Shown here in pieces: positions 43,372 through 52,263 of a DNA stretch of 64,000 nt. Under the pieces are notes generated by a model. The model was not told the origin of the DNA. It worked only from the letters and a program-made list of their open reading frames with translations, and did not search any database. Each line of letters opens with the position of its first letter. Position 1 is the stretch's first letter. The position numbers were made by a program, and so were the translations under genes. Source of the DNA: Phenylobacterium sp. (lineage in GTDB: Bacteria; Pseudomonadota; Alphaproteobacteria; Caulobacterales; Caulobacteraceae); the NCBI RefSeq assembly GCF_004297125.1, contig NZ_SCVD01000019.1:1-64000 (forward strand), in the 5' to 3' direction.

Positions 43372-44741
43372 GCCTCGCCATCCGGAACGTCGAGGTGGAT
43401 GGCCGCGCCGGCCTCGATGTTCGCTTGGACGGCGGCCGCGTTGCCGAGATCGGGACCGGCCTGCGCGCCGCCGAGGAGCTGGACGGGACGGGCGGGGCGC
43501 TGATCCCCGGCCTCTGCGACCACCACATCCACCTGCTGGGCCTGGCCGCTCGCGCCGATTCCGTGGCGCTGGAGGACGTCACCGACGCGGAGGCCTTCGC
43601 CGCCCGCATCGCCGAGGCGGCCGCGGCCCGCCCGCCCGGCGCCTGGATTCGCGCACTGGGCTATCACGAGGCCATGGCCGGAGACCTGGCCCGCGCCGAC
43701 CTCGACCGCCTCGCGCCGCGCCACCGGCTGCGGGTCCAGCATCAGACCGGGTCGCTGTGGGTGTTGAACAGCCTGGCGGTGGAAGCCCTGGGCGAGGGCG
43801 ACGATCCGCCCGGCGTGGAGCGGGACAACGGCCGCATCTGGCGCGGCGACGCCTGGCTCCGCACCCGGATCGGCGTCGAGCCGCCGCCGCTGGCTCCGAT
43901 CGGGGCGCGCCTGGCGGCCTGCGGGATCACGGCGCTCACCGACGCTAGCGTGACCACAGACGCCTCCGCCGCGGCGATTCTCGCCGGCGCCCACCGCTCA
44001 GGCGCCCTGCCGCAGCGCCTGATGCTGATGAGCGGCGGGCGGCTCGCCGCGCCGGACGACGGCGCCTTCGCGGTCGGGCCACTGAAGGTGCTGCTGGACG
44101 ACCATGCCCTGCCGGACTTCGACGACTTCCTGGACCGCATCGCGGCCGCCCGCGACCAGGGCCGCACCGTGGCCGTCCACTGCGTGACCGCCGCCGAGTT
44201 GGCCCTGAGCCTGGCGGCCTTCGAGGCCGCGGGCGCGCAGGCCGGCGACCGGATCGAGCACGGCGGGGTCATCCCGGCCGATGCGGTGAGAGTCCTGAAG
44301 CGCCTGGGTCTCACCGTCGTCACCCAGCCCGCCTTCATCCACGAGCGCGGCGACCGCTATGCGGCCCGTGTCGATCCCGCCGACCAGTCCGACCTCTATC
44401 GCTGCCGCAGTCTGCTGGACGCGGGCGTGCCGGTGGCCGCCAGTTCCGACGCTCCCTATGCCTCGCCCGACCCCTGGGCGGGGGTCGCCGCGGCCGTCCA
44501 TCGCACCAGCCGGGGCGGCGTGGTCCTGGGCGCCGGCGAAAGGCTAGACCCCGCGCGGGCGTTGTCGCTCTACCTCGACGATCCCGCCGCCGCCGGTCGC
44601 GCCCCGCGCCGGATCGCCGTGGGCGCCGCCGCCGATCTCTGCCTGCTGGACGCCCCGCTAGCTGACGTTCTGGCCGCGCCGGACGCCGGGAGGGTGCGCG
44701 CCACGCTGGTCGCCGGGCGGTTGGTCCATCTGCGACCTTGA
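43368..44741 (+). CDS. amidohydrolase (YtcJ-like, Amidohydro_3)
   Basis: 457 residues; the ATG overlaps the preceding stop (ATGA). A metal-binding HxH is present in LIPGLCDHHIHLLGL, with further ligands in AVHCVTAAEL and RIEHGG, and the late VAASSDAPYASPDPW aspartate. This pattern matches exoenzyme-type metal-dependent amidohydrolases (YtcJ/NfdA). No signal peptide is seen, so it is cytoplasmic. Last gene of the acyl-CoA operon; it may release the carboxylate that the synthetase activates. Confidence 0.83.
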   Translation: MSLAIRNVEVDGRAGLDVRLDGGRVAEIGTGLRAAEELDGTGGALIPGLCDHHIHLLGLAARADSVALEDVTDAEAFAARIAEAAAARPPGAWIRALGYHEAMAGDLARADLDRLAPRHRLRVQHQTGSLWVLNSLAVEALGEGDDPPGVERDNGRIWRGDAWLRTRIGVEPPPLAPIGARLAACGITALTDASVTTDASAAAILAGAHRSGALPQRLMLMSGGRLAAPDDGAFAVGPLKVLLDDHALPDFDDFLDRIAAARDQGRTVAVHCVTAAELALSLAAFEAAGAQAGDRIEHGGVIPADAVRVLKRLGLTVVTQPAFIHERGDRYAARVDPADQSDLYRCRSLLDAGVPVAASSDAPYASPDPWAGVAAAVHRTSRGGVVLGAGERLDPARALSLYLDDPAAAGRAPRRIAVGAAADLCLLDAPLADVLAAPDAGRVRATLVAGRLVHLRP

Positions 44742-44847
44742 GCCGATCGTGGAAATCCCTACGGGCAAGCCCTTAGGGGTTCGACCGAAATGGTTAGCGA
44801 CCCCTTCGCGGGTCTAGGTTTCCCCTCAAGAGACAGGGAGAAACCAG

Positions 44848-45084
44848 ATGCTTGCGACTGCCGCCGCCGTCCGCGACGTGACGACCCTTCCGGCCTTCGT
44901 GGCTCGGATCGCCGACTACGCCGCCGACGGTCCCGCCTACTTGCGCCTCGCCGCCGACGGCGCGATGGAGTGGGTCGCCGCCCAGTGCGACGCCACCCCG
45001 TTCGTGTCCATGCGCGAGGCCACCCGCCACGCTACCCGCCTGCCCGCCCGGCTGCGCGCGTTCGGCGTTCCCCGCCGCGACTAG
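44848..45084 (+). CDS. small unknown protein
   Basis: 78 residues, ATG with GGGAG about 10 bases upstream. Sequence is Ala/Arg-rich (LPAFVARIADYAADGPAYLRLAADGAMEWV) with a single Cys. No recognised motif. Isolated between the amidohydrolase operon and the YeiH-fusion gene. Confidence 0.55.
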   Translation: MLATAAAVRDVTTLPAFVARIADYAADGPAYLRLAADGAMEWVAAQCDATPFVSMREATRHATRLPARLRAFGVPRRD

Positions 45085-45276
45085 GCCCGCCGATTCGGCC
45101 GCGGTCTTAGGATCTCATTGAGTATCCTGAAGCGCATCGGAGTTTCAGATTCTCGATGCGCTCCAATGAAGGGATGAACGTTCTCCCGGTCCGGCCGTTA
45201 TCGGCCGCCTTCGGCAATGATATTCCCACCTGCTCCGCCATCCTTGGACGCTCGTTTCCGCGGGCGGGGTTGGACG

Positions 45277-46491
45277 ATGCTCAAGGCCTTCACGCAGCAC
45301 CCTGAGACGGTCGGTGAGACCTACTTCGAACACCTCGGCTCGGCCTGGGGTTTCGCCTTCACCATGGCGGTGGGCGCCCTGGCCTGCCTGCTGCACGGCC
45401 TGTTCCCCTTCGCCTTCCAGTCTTCGGGCAGCCGCCGCATCCGCGAGTTGCACGAGCGCATGGTCACCCATCGCACCGCGCCCAAGGCCCCGGCCCGACT
45501 TCCCGCCTGGGCGCCGGGCCTTGCGCTGGCGCTCGTGCTCACGGGCGTCGCCACCTGGATCGCCACGGCGATGCACGCCCCCGTGGCCCCCTTCGCCCTG
45601 GTCGCGGGCTTCCTGATCGCCGCGCCGCTGGCCGGCCGCCTGGACCTCGCCCCCGGCCTGAAGGTCGCGGAGCGTCCGCTGCTGCGGGCCGGGATCGCGC
45701 TGCTGGGCCTGCGGATCGTCCTGGGCGACATCGCCCACCTCGGCGTGACGACCCTCCTGCTGGTGCTGGGCTGCGTGGCCCTGACCCTGGGCGTCGGCTC
45801 GGCCATCGGCCGGCTGTTCGGCCTGCCGCGTGGGTTCTCGATGCTTTCGGCCAGCGCCACGGCGATCTGCGGCGCCTCCGCCGCCATGGCCGTCGCCTCC
45901 GTCCTGCCCAAGGGGCCCGAAGCCGAGCGCCAGACCGGCTATGTGGTGGCCGTCGTCGCGACGCTCTCGACGCTGGCCATGCTGGCCTACCCCGCGATCG
46001 CGCACCTGGCGGGCCTGCCGCCGGAAGCGGCCGCCATCTTCCTGGGCGCCTCGATCCACGACGTGGCCCAGGTGGCGGGGGCGGGCTATTCCGTCTCGCC
46101 CGCCGTGGGCGACATGGCCGTGACCGTGAAGCTTGTCCGCGTCTCGCTGCTGGCCCTGGTCGTGGCCGCGGTGGCCTTCTCGTTCGCCAGCAGCGCGCGC
46201 GGCGAGGGCAAGTCGCTCGGCCGCGCGGCCCTGCTGCCGGGCTTCGTCATCGCCTTCTTCGCCCTGGCCGGGCTGCGCTCGACCGGCGTGGTGCCGGCCG
46301 GGGTGCTCCCCGCCGCAACCTTCGCCTCCAACCTGCTGATCGGCGCGGGCGTCGTCGCCGTCGGCGCCAAGACCTCGATCGCCGGACTCAAGTCCATGGG
46401 CTGGCGCCCGCTCGCCGCCCTGGCCTGCCAGACCGCGCTGCTGTGCGGCCTGGCGTTCGGCGCGGCCCAACTCACCATCCCTCCTCTTTAG
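45277..46491 (+). CDS. DUF6356-YeiH fusion membrane protein (putative sulfate exporter)
   Basis: 404 residues. The first ~65 (MLKAFTQHPETVGETYFEHL, then LACLLHGLFPFAFQSSGS) look like the small stand-alone DUF6356 membrane proteins of Alphaproteobacteria. The remainder is a YeiH/UPF0324 transporter of about ten segments (LRAGIALLGLRIVLGDI, SASATAICGASAAMAVASVLPKG, FLGASIHDVAQVAGAGYSVS, ALAGLRSTGVVP). YeiH proteins have been called sulfate exporters; evidence is limited. An in-frame ATG 20 codons upstream has no better ribosome site. Confidence 0.78.
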   Translation: MLKAFTQHPETVGETYFEHLGSAWGFAFTMAVGALACLLHGLFPFAFQSSGSRRIRELHERMVTHRTAPKAPARLPAWAPGLALALVLTGVATWIATAMHAPVAPFALVAGFLIAAPLAGRLDLAPGLKVAERPLLRAGIALLGLRIVLGDIAHLGVTTLLLVLGCVALTLGVGSAIGRLFGLPRGFSMLSASATAICGASAAMAVASVLPKGPEAERQTGYVVAVVATLSTLAMLAYPAIAHLAGLPPEAAAIFLGASIHDVAQVAGAGYSVSPAVGDMAVTVKLVRVSLLALVVAAVAFSFASSARGEGKSLGRAALLPGFVIAFFALAGLRSTGVVPAGVLPAATFASNLLIGAGVVAVGAKTSIAGLKSMGWRPLAALACQTALLCGLAFGAAQLTIPPL

Positions 46492-46506
46492 GAGAGGGAT
46501 GGCCCA

Positions 46507-48636
46507 TCACCAGATCTTCACCCGCTGCTCGGGCGCGACGTAGAGCTTGTCGCTCGGCTGGACGTCCCAGGCCGTGTACCAGCCGGGGATGTTCCGGATG
46601 GTCCCGTTGACCCGGTAGTAGGCCGGCGAGTGGGGATCGGTGACCACCTGCTGGCGCAGCGCCTCGTCGCGGCTCTTCTCGCGCCAGACCTGGGCCCAGC
46701 CGAGGAAGACGCGCTGGTCGCCGGTCAGGCCGTCGATCACCGGCGCCGGCTTGCCCTTCAGTGAGGCGTGATAGGCGTCGAGGCCCAGGCTCAGGCCGCC
46801 GTTGTCGCCGATGTTCTCGCCCATGGTCAGGCCGCCCTGAACCTTGGCGCCGGGCAGGGGCTCGAACGCCGAGTACTGGGCGCCCAGCCGGTCGGCCTGG
46901 ATCTTGAACTTCGCGGCGTCCTCGGCGGTCCACCAGTCGCGCAGCACGCCGTCGCCGTCCGACTTCCGGCCCTGGTCGTCGAAGCCGTGACTGATCTCGT
47001 GGCCGATCACCCCGCCGATGCCGCCGTAGTTGATGGCCGGGTCCGCGTCGGGGTCGAAGAACGGCGGCTGTAGGATCGCCGCCGGGAACACGATCTCGTT
47101 GTTGGCGAAGTTGTAGTAGGCGTTGACCGTCTGCGGGGTCATGCCCCACTCGGCCTTGTCCACCGGGCCATTCAGCCGAGCCACCTGGCGCTGCCACTCG
47201 TACGCGCCCGAGCGCAGGACGTTCCCGTAGAGGTCGTCCTTCTCGAACGTCAGCTTGGAATAGTCCTGCCACTTGTCCGGATAGGCGATCTTGACGGTGA
47301 ACTTGCCGAGCTTCTCCAGCGCCCTTTCGCGCGTCTCGGGCCCCATCCAGGCCAGGGTCTCGATGCGGCCCTTCAGCGCCGTGCGGATATCCACGACCAG
47401 GGCGTCCATCTTGGCCTTGGCTTCCGGCGGGAAGTAGCGGGCCACATAGATCCGGCCGATGGACTCGCCGATGCCATTGTCCATGAACGCCGCCGCCCGC
47501 TTCCAGCGCGCCTGCTGCTCGGGCTGGCCGGCCAGCTCCTTGGACCGGAACGTCCAGTTGGCGTCGACGAAGCGCTTGGACAGGTACGGCGCCGCGCCAT
47601 CGGCCACGTGGAACGCCTGCCAGGCCTTCAGCGTCTCAAGCGGGGTGTCCGCATAGATCTTCGCCACCTTCGGGAAGGCGGTGTTCGTGCTGACCACGAC
47701 CCGCTCGACCTTCGGGAGGCCGGTGGCGGCGAGGTAGCGGTTCCAGTCTATGCCCGGGGTGAAGGCGGTGAGTTCGGCGGGCGACATCGGGTTGTAGGTC
47801 TTGTCGCGGTCGCGCCGCTCGATCCGGCTCCAGCTCGCCTCGGCCAGCCTGGTCTCGAACTCGACGATGGCCTTGGCGTTCTCGGCGGGCTGCTCCCAGC
47901 CGGCCAGGGTCAGCATCTGCTGCACATAGGCCTGATACTTGGCCTTCTTCTCCGCGAAGTTCGGCTGCAGGTAGTAGTCGCGATCGGGCAGGCCCAGGCC
48001 GCCGTTGGCCGTGGTCACCGCGTATTTCATCGGGCTCTTGGCGTCGATGTTGATGCCCACGGGGAACAGGGAGGTGAAGCCCGAGACGTTGGCCTTGCCC
48101 ATCAGGACGGTGAACTCGTCCTTGCTCTTCACCCTGCGGATCTCGGCCAGTTCCGGCGCGATCGGCTTGGCGTCCAGCTTCTCGGCCAGGGCCTCGTCCA
48201 TGAACGCGGCATAGCCTGCGGCGATCTTAGCGGCGTCCGGGTCGGTGAGCTTGCCGGCGGCGGCCTCTTCAAGGATCGCGTGCATGCGGTGTTCGCTGAG
48301 CTCGCGCAGCTTGTTGAAATTGCCGTAGCGGACGCGATCGGACGGGATCACCGTGCGCTCGTCCCACTTGCCGTTGGCGAACTTGAAGAAGTCGTCGCCT
48401 GGCTTGACGCCGCGGTCCATTCCCGAGAGGTCGAAGCCCCAGGTTCCGTACTTGGGAGAGGCCAGCGAGACCTCGCCGGCGCCCGTCGGCGCGTCTGTGT
48501 CCGCGAACAGAAGCTCGCTGGCGCAGGCTGCGTCGAGGCACGCGTGCTCCTCGTGGGCCAGGGCGGCCCCGGCGGCGAAGGTCAGGGCGGCCGCCGCCCC
48601 GGCGGACAGCAGGATTTTGCGCGTTTCGGAAATCAT
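46507..48636 (-). CDS. M13-family metallopeptidase (neprilysin/PepO-like), exported
   Basis: 709 residues with an N-terminal signal peptide (ILLSAGAAAALTFAAGAALA). All M13 landmarks are intact: NAYYNFANNEIVFPAAIL, the zinc site VIGHEISHGFDDQG (HExxH), GENIGDNGGL (ExxxD, third zinc ligand) and a C-terminal VKIW. It hydrolyses peptides in the periplasm or outside the cell. The length is normal. A Crp/Fnr gene follows upstream on the same strand, 135 bases away. Confidence 0.93.
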   Translation of the reverse strand: MISETRKILLSAGAAAALTFAAGAALAHEEHACLDAACASELLFADTDAPTGAGEVSLASPKYGTWGFDLSGMDRGVKPGDDFFKFANGKWDERTVIPSDRVRYGNFNKLRELSEHRMHAILEEAAAGKLTDPDAAKIAAGYAAFMDEALAEKLDAKPIAPELAEIRRVKSKDEFTVLMGKANVSGFTSLFPVGINIDAKSPMKYAVTTANGGLGLPDRDYYLQPNFAEKKAKYQAYVQQMLTLAGWEQPAENAKAIVEFETRLAEASWSRIERRDRDKTYNPMSPAELTAFTPGIDWNRYLAATGLPKVERVVVSTNTAFPKVAKIYADTPLETLKAWQAFHVADGAAPYLSKRFVDANWTFRSKELAGQPEQQARWKRAAAFMDNGIGESIGRIYVARYFPPEAKAKMDALVVDIRTALKGRIETLAWMGPETRERALEKLGKFTVKIAYPDKWQDYSKLTFEKDDLYGNVLRSGAYEWQRQVARLNGPVDKAEWGMTPQTVNAYYNFANNEIVFPAAILQPPFFDPDADPAINYGGIGGVIGHEISHGFDDQGRKSDGDGVLRDWWTAEDAAKFKIQADRLGAQYSAFEPLPGAKVQGGLTMGENIGDNGGLSLGLDAYHASLKGKPAPVIDGLTGDQRVFLGWAQVWREKSRDEALRQQVVTDPHSPAYYRVNGTIRNIPGWYTAWDVQPSDKLYVAPEQRVKIW

Positions 48637-48771
48637 CGATCTCTTCTCGACTGGAACGGAGCCCCATTCGGCTCCGAAACCCCCATCGAGGCGGACAAAA
48701 CGAGGAAAATCGATCCCACGCAATGGGCTAGCAACGAGCGGGATGCCGGCGCCACGAAGGGGCTGGAGCGC

Positions 48772-49479
48772 TCAGGCCCCCAGCAGCCGGGTGTAGGTGT
48801 TGCGGATCACGCCGTAACATTCGCAGGTCAGCCCCTGGAGGGCCTGGCGGTCGACGATGTCCACCACGCCGCGACGGTAGCGGATGACGCCCTTCTCCTG
48901 CAACGACCGGGCGACCGCTGTCACCGTCGTGCGCTGCACGCCCAGCATGTCGGCCAGGAACTCCTGGGTCAGGGCCACGGTGTCGGTGGAAATCCGGTCG
49001 TGACAGGTGAGCAGCCAACGGCAGAAGCGGGCCTCCACCGAGTGCAGGGCGTTGCAGGCCACCGACTGGATGGCGTGGCCGTACAGCGCCTCGGTGTGGC
49101 GGTCGACCAGGTCGCGCAACGCGGGGCTCCTGTCCCAGACCTCGTGCAGCCGCTCGGCCCCGATCCGGGCCGCCCGCAGCGGCGTCTGGACGATGGCGCG
49201 GCTCAACGAAAGCCGCGGCGCCACGGCCGCCATCAGTCCCAGTGCGCCCTCCGGCCCGATCGTGGCGCTTTCGATCGCTGCGCCGTTTTCCATCAGGGTC
49301 ATCAGCGAGACCACCCCGTCGTGCGGGAAATAGACGTGGTCGATCGGATCGCCGGGGTCATAGAGCAGCCGCCCGCGCTCCAGTTCGATCTGGACGAGGT
49401 TCTGAGCTACGAGCGCGTAATCTGAGGGCGGCAGCGCTTCGAGCAGGCTGTTCTGTGCCAGGGGGACGGGCCTCTGCAT
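48772..49479 (-). CDS. Crp/Fnr-family transcriptional regulator
   Basis: 235 residues: a cyclic-nucleotide-binding-like domain (LVQIELERGRLLYDPGDPIDHVYFPHDGVVSLM) then a winged HTH (LTQEFLADMLGVQRTTVTAVARSLQEKGVIRYRRG). No N-terminal Cys cluster, so it is not an Fe-S Fnr type. The ARFCRWLL and LMENGAAIESATIGPEGALG motifs are common in Alphaproteobacterial stress regulators of this group. Target unknown; it could govern the adjacent peptidase. Confidence 0.88.
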   Translation of the reverse strand: MQRPVPLAQNSLLEALPPSDYALVAQNLVQIELERGRLLYDPGDPIDHVYFPHDGVVSLMTLMENGAAIESATIGPEGALGLMAAVAPRLSLSRAIVQTPLRAARIGAERLHEVWDRSPALRDLVDRHTEALYGHAIQSVACNALHSVEARFCRWLLTCHDRISTDTVALTQEFLADMLGVQRTTVTAVARSLQEKGVIRYRRGVVDIVDRQALQGLTCECYGVIRNTYTRLLGA

Positions 49480-49766
49480 CGGGGACTTGAAACGCCGCTC
49501 TACGGCTTGGGTTTCAAGTTATCGACGCGCGACGCTCAAGACTGTCGAGAACACGACACTCACGCAGCGTCGTTTGTAAATTTAGGTGAAATCTTGGCCG
49601 CATCTATAGAAGCGGCACGCCTTGGCGAGCTGCCGAGCCTGTCGGTTAGTCGACGCAACTATAGATGACGTGCGTTTTGGCGCGCGAATCAGTTCGAATC
49701 AACTTTCAAGGACAGGGCGCGGCGGCGACGACTATTGTCCCTCGCGCCCCGGCCTCAACTCGCCGC

Positions 49767-50261
49767 CTAGTGGAAGTTCAGGTCGCGCCGCTCGCCGACG
49801 TCGGGCGTTGAGTTGCTCACGTTCGCCTTCGCCACCTCGAACGCATACTTCAGCAATCCGCCCTCCGTGATCCAGACGGCTGCTTCGGTCACCTCCAGGC
49901 GCAGGAGGGTCAGGGCAGGATCGTCCTTCCCCTCGGGGTACCAGGCCGCGACGTGGGTGTTCCAGTAGCGATCGATCCGGTCGCGATCGTGGGCCAGGGC
50001 CAGCCGGCCGTCGATGCAGGCCTGCAGCTTGCGGTCCAGGAAGATGAAGGCGGCGTCCGTTCCGGCCGCGCCCGTGGCGACCTGCTGCGCCAGGTCGGTG
50101 TCCTTGCGGGTGAAGAACCACAGGGTGTTGCTGTCCCGCTCCACGAAGGCGGTCATCGGCTGGAAGTGGTGACTGTCATGGGTCAGGCCGAGCATGCCGG
50201 TGTGCTCGTTCTCGACCGCCTTCCACAGGCGGTCCTGGACGTCGGCGTTGCTGAGGGTCAT
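49767..50261 (-). CDS. pyridoxamine 5'-phosphate oxidase-like (general stress protein 26 type)
   Basis: 164 residues. The split-barrel flavin-binding pattern is seen in HTGMLGLTHDSHHFQPMTAFV, TLWFFTRKDTDLAQQV and AFIFLDRKLQACIDGRL, ending with YAFEVAKANVS. Such proteins bind FMN or F420-like cofactors and are often stress-induced. It lies upstream of, and in the same direction as, the Crp/Fnr gene but 287 bases apart. Confidence 0.83.
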   Translation of the reverse strand: MTLSNADVQDRLWKAVENEHTGMLGLTHDSHHFQPMTAFVERDSNTLWFFTRKDTDLAQQVATGAAGTDAAFIFLDRKLQACIDGRLALAHDRDRIDRYWNTHVAAWYPEGKDDPALTLLRLEVTEAAVWITEGGLLKYAFEVAKANVSNSTPDVGERRDLNFH

Positions 50262-50335
50262 GGCGGTCTCCAGGGTTCAAGGGGTCGCCCCCCAAACCCG
50301 CAGCCGCCGCGCCCGTTCCGTGGCGTTCCCGACGT

Positions 50336-51970
50336 TCAGGGCTTCCGGTAGACCACCTGGCCGTCCACCACCGTCAGCACGGCGTGGCCCTTCGGAATCT
50401 CGGCCTCGGGCGCCGTCATCAGGTCCACGGAGAAAGCGGTGAGGTCGGCGCGCTTGCCCGCCTCGATCGTGCCCAGCTCGTCTTCGGCGAACCGGGCGTA
50501 GGCGGCCGACGACGTGAACAGCTTCAGCGCCTCGGCGCGGCTGAGCGCCTCCTCGGGATGCCAGTTGGGCGCCGAGAAGCCGGCCAGGTCCTTGCGCGCC
50601 ACCGCGGCGTAGAACTCGATCAACGGATCGCCCCGCTCCACCGGCGCGTCCGAGCCGCCGACCACCGTCACGCCCGCCTTGAGCATGGACTCCCACGCAT
50701 AGGCCCCGGCGAGCCGGCCTTCGCCCAGCCGGGCCGGAGCGAAGTGCAGGTCGCCGATGGCGTGGCTGGGCTGCATGGAGGCGATCACGCCCAACGTGGC
50801 GAAGCGTGGGATATCGGCCGGTCGCACGACCTGCGAGTGCTCGATGCGCCAGCGCAGGCCGTCCGGCTTCTGCTCGGCCATCAGGTCCAGCACGTTGGCG
50901 TTGCCGCGGTCGCCGATGGCGTGGGCCGCGACCTGGATTCCCACGGCCTTGGCCTTGGTCATGGCGTCGCGCATCCGTTCGGGCGGCGTGCGCACCAGGC
51001 CCGTCGTGCCGGGCGCGTCCGCGTAGGGTTCGAACAGCGCCGCGCCGCGGGAGCCCAGCGCGCCATCCTCGTAGAGCTTGATCGCCCGGGTGACGACCCG
51101 CTCGTCGCCGGTGTTGCGCGGGCCCTGGGCAAACAGCGGCCCGGCTTGGTCGGCGTCGACGGCATTGTAGACCCTGAGCGGCGTCTTGCCCTCGGCGTTC
51201 AAGCTCTCCAGCAGCTCTACGTCGGGCCAGGAGACGCTCATGGAATGGACGCCGGTCCAGCCGTAGGCGGCCTCGACCTTGAAGGCGGCAGCGAATGCCG
51301 CGCGCCGGTCGGCCTCGGTGGGCGGAAGCTGCAGCTTGCGGACCAAGGCCATGGCGTTGTCGACCAGCAGGCCGGTCAGCTTGCCGTCGGGGCCCTTGAG
51401 GATGTCGCCGCCGGCCGGGACCGGAGTGCTCTCGTCGACGCCCGCCGCCTTCAGCGCCGCCGAATTGGCCACCAGCGCGTGGCCGTCGGCGCGGACCAGC
51501 AGGACCGGCTGGTCCGGCGCGATGGGATCCAGGTCGCTCCGCTGCAGGAACCGGCCCTCGGGCCAGCCGGTCTCGATCCAGCCGCGGCCCCAGACCGGCC
51601 CCGTCGGCTTGCGTGCCGCCAGATAGGCCTTCACTCGCATCATCGCCTCGGCGGCCGATTTCGAGCCCTCCAGGTTCAGCGACAGCTCCCGCTCGCCGAT
51701 GCCCCGCAGGTGGGCGTGGGCGTCGGCGAAGCCGGGGAACAGGGCCGCGCCCTTCAGGTCGATCGTCTCGGTGCCGGGGTTGAGCTTCAGCCGCACGGTC
51801 TTGGGATCGCCCACGAAGGAGATCCTGCCGTCCTGCACGACCACCACCTCGGCGGTCGGGCGGTCGGCGACGCCGGTGTAGATCGGCCCGCCCGAGATCC
51901 ACAGGTTCTGGGCCATCGAGGGCGTCGAGACGAGAAGGCTGGCGGCGCAGGAGGCGAGGATCAACTTCAT
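50336..51970 (-). CDS. exported amidohydrolase (YtcJ-like)
   Basis: 544 residues with a signal peptide (MKLILASCAASLLVSTPSMAQ). HxH is in LFPGFADAHAHLRGIG; other ligands are in VAAHAIGDRGN, RIEHSQVV and GGSDAPVERGDPL. ESMLKAGVTVVGGSDAP is typical of the family. It is 74 bases upstream of the PPOX-like gene and probably unrelated to it. Acts in the periplasm on an unknown amide or cyclic substrate. Confidence 0.87.
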   Translation of the reverse strand: MKLILASCAASLLVSTPSMAQNLWISGGPIYTGVADRPTAEVVVVQDGRISFVGDPKTVRLKLNPGTETIDLKGAALFPGFADAHAHLRGIGERELSLNLEGSKSAAEAMMRVKAYLAARKPTGPVWGRGWIETGWPEGRFLQRSDLDPIAPDQPVLLVRADGHALVANSAALKAAGVDESTPVPAGGDILKGPDGKLTGLLVDNAMALVRKLQLPPTEADRRAAFAAAFKVEAAYGWTGVHSMSVSWPDVELLESLNAEGKTPLRVYNAVDADQAGPLFAQGPRNTGDERVVTRAIKLYEDGALGSRGAALFEPYADAPGTTGLVRTPPERMRDAMTKAKAVGIQVAAHAIGDRGNANVLDLMAEQKPDGLRWRIEHSQVVRPADIPRFATLGVIASMQPSHAIGDLHFAPARLGEGRLAGAYAWESMLKAGVTVVGGSDAPVERGDPLIEFYAAVARKDLAGFSAPNWHPEEALSRAEALKLFTSSAAYARFAEDELGTIEAGKRADLTAFSVDLMTAPEAEIPKGHAVLTVVDGQVVYRKP

Positions 51971-52028
51971 CCGGCGAAGCTAGCGACCGATTTCCGCCAG
52001 AACCAGCCCGACCGCGCCGGTTTCGCCG

Positions 52029-52202
52029 CTAATGCTCGGAGCCGCCCAGGGCGTGGTCGTAGATCGCCTTGGCCGTGCCCGCGATGGTGCCGGCGGCGGT
52101 GCGCAGCCCGGTCTGGCCGACCAGGGTCTCGGCCTCCTCGGACAGCGCCATCAACTCCTCGGCCATCGCGGCCAGCTTGAGATAGACGTCACGGTCGTTC
52201 AT
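52029..52202 (-). CDS. small helical protein
   Basis: 57 residues from the ATG at 52202 (weak GGTGGG upstream). MNDRDVYLKLAAMAEELMALSEEAETLV is helical and hydrophilic. Divergent from the DUF4118 kinase-like gene. A longer in-frame reading overlaps that gene's start and is not supported. Confidence 0.5.
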   Translation of the reverse strand: MNDRDVYLKLAAMAEELMALSEEAETLVGQTGLRTAAGTIAGTAKAIYDHALGGSEH

Positions 52203-52263
52203 CGCCCACCTTTGTGTCGATCCGGTCAAGCGCGCCAGCCCCATGTGTGCTAGAGCCCGATGG

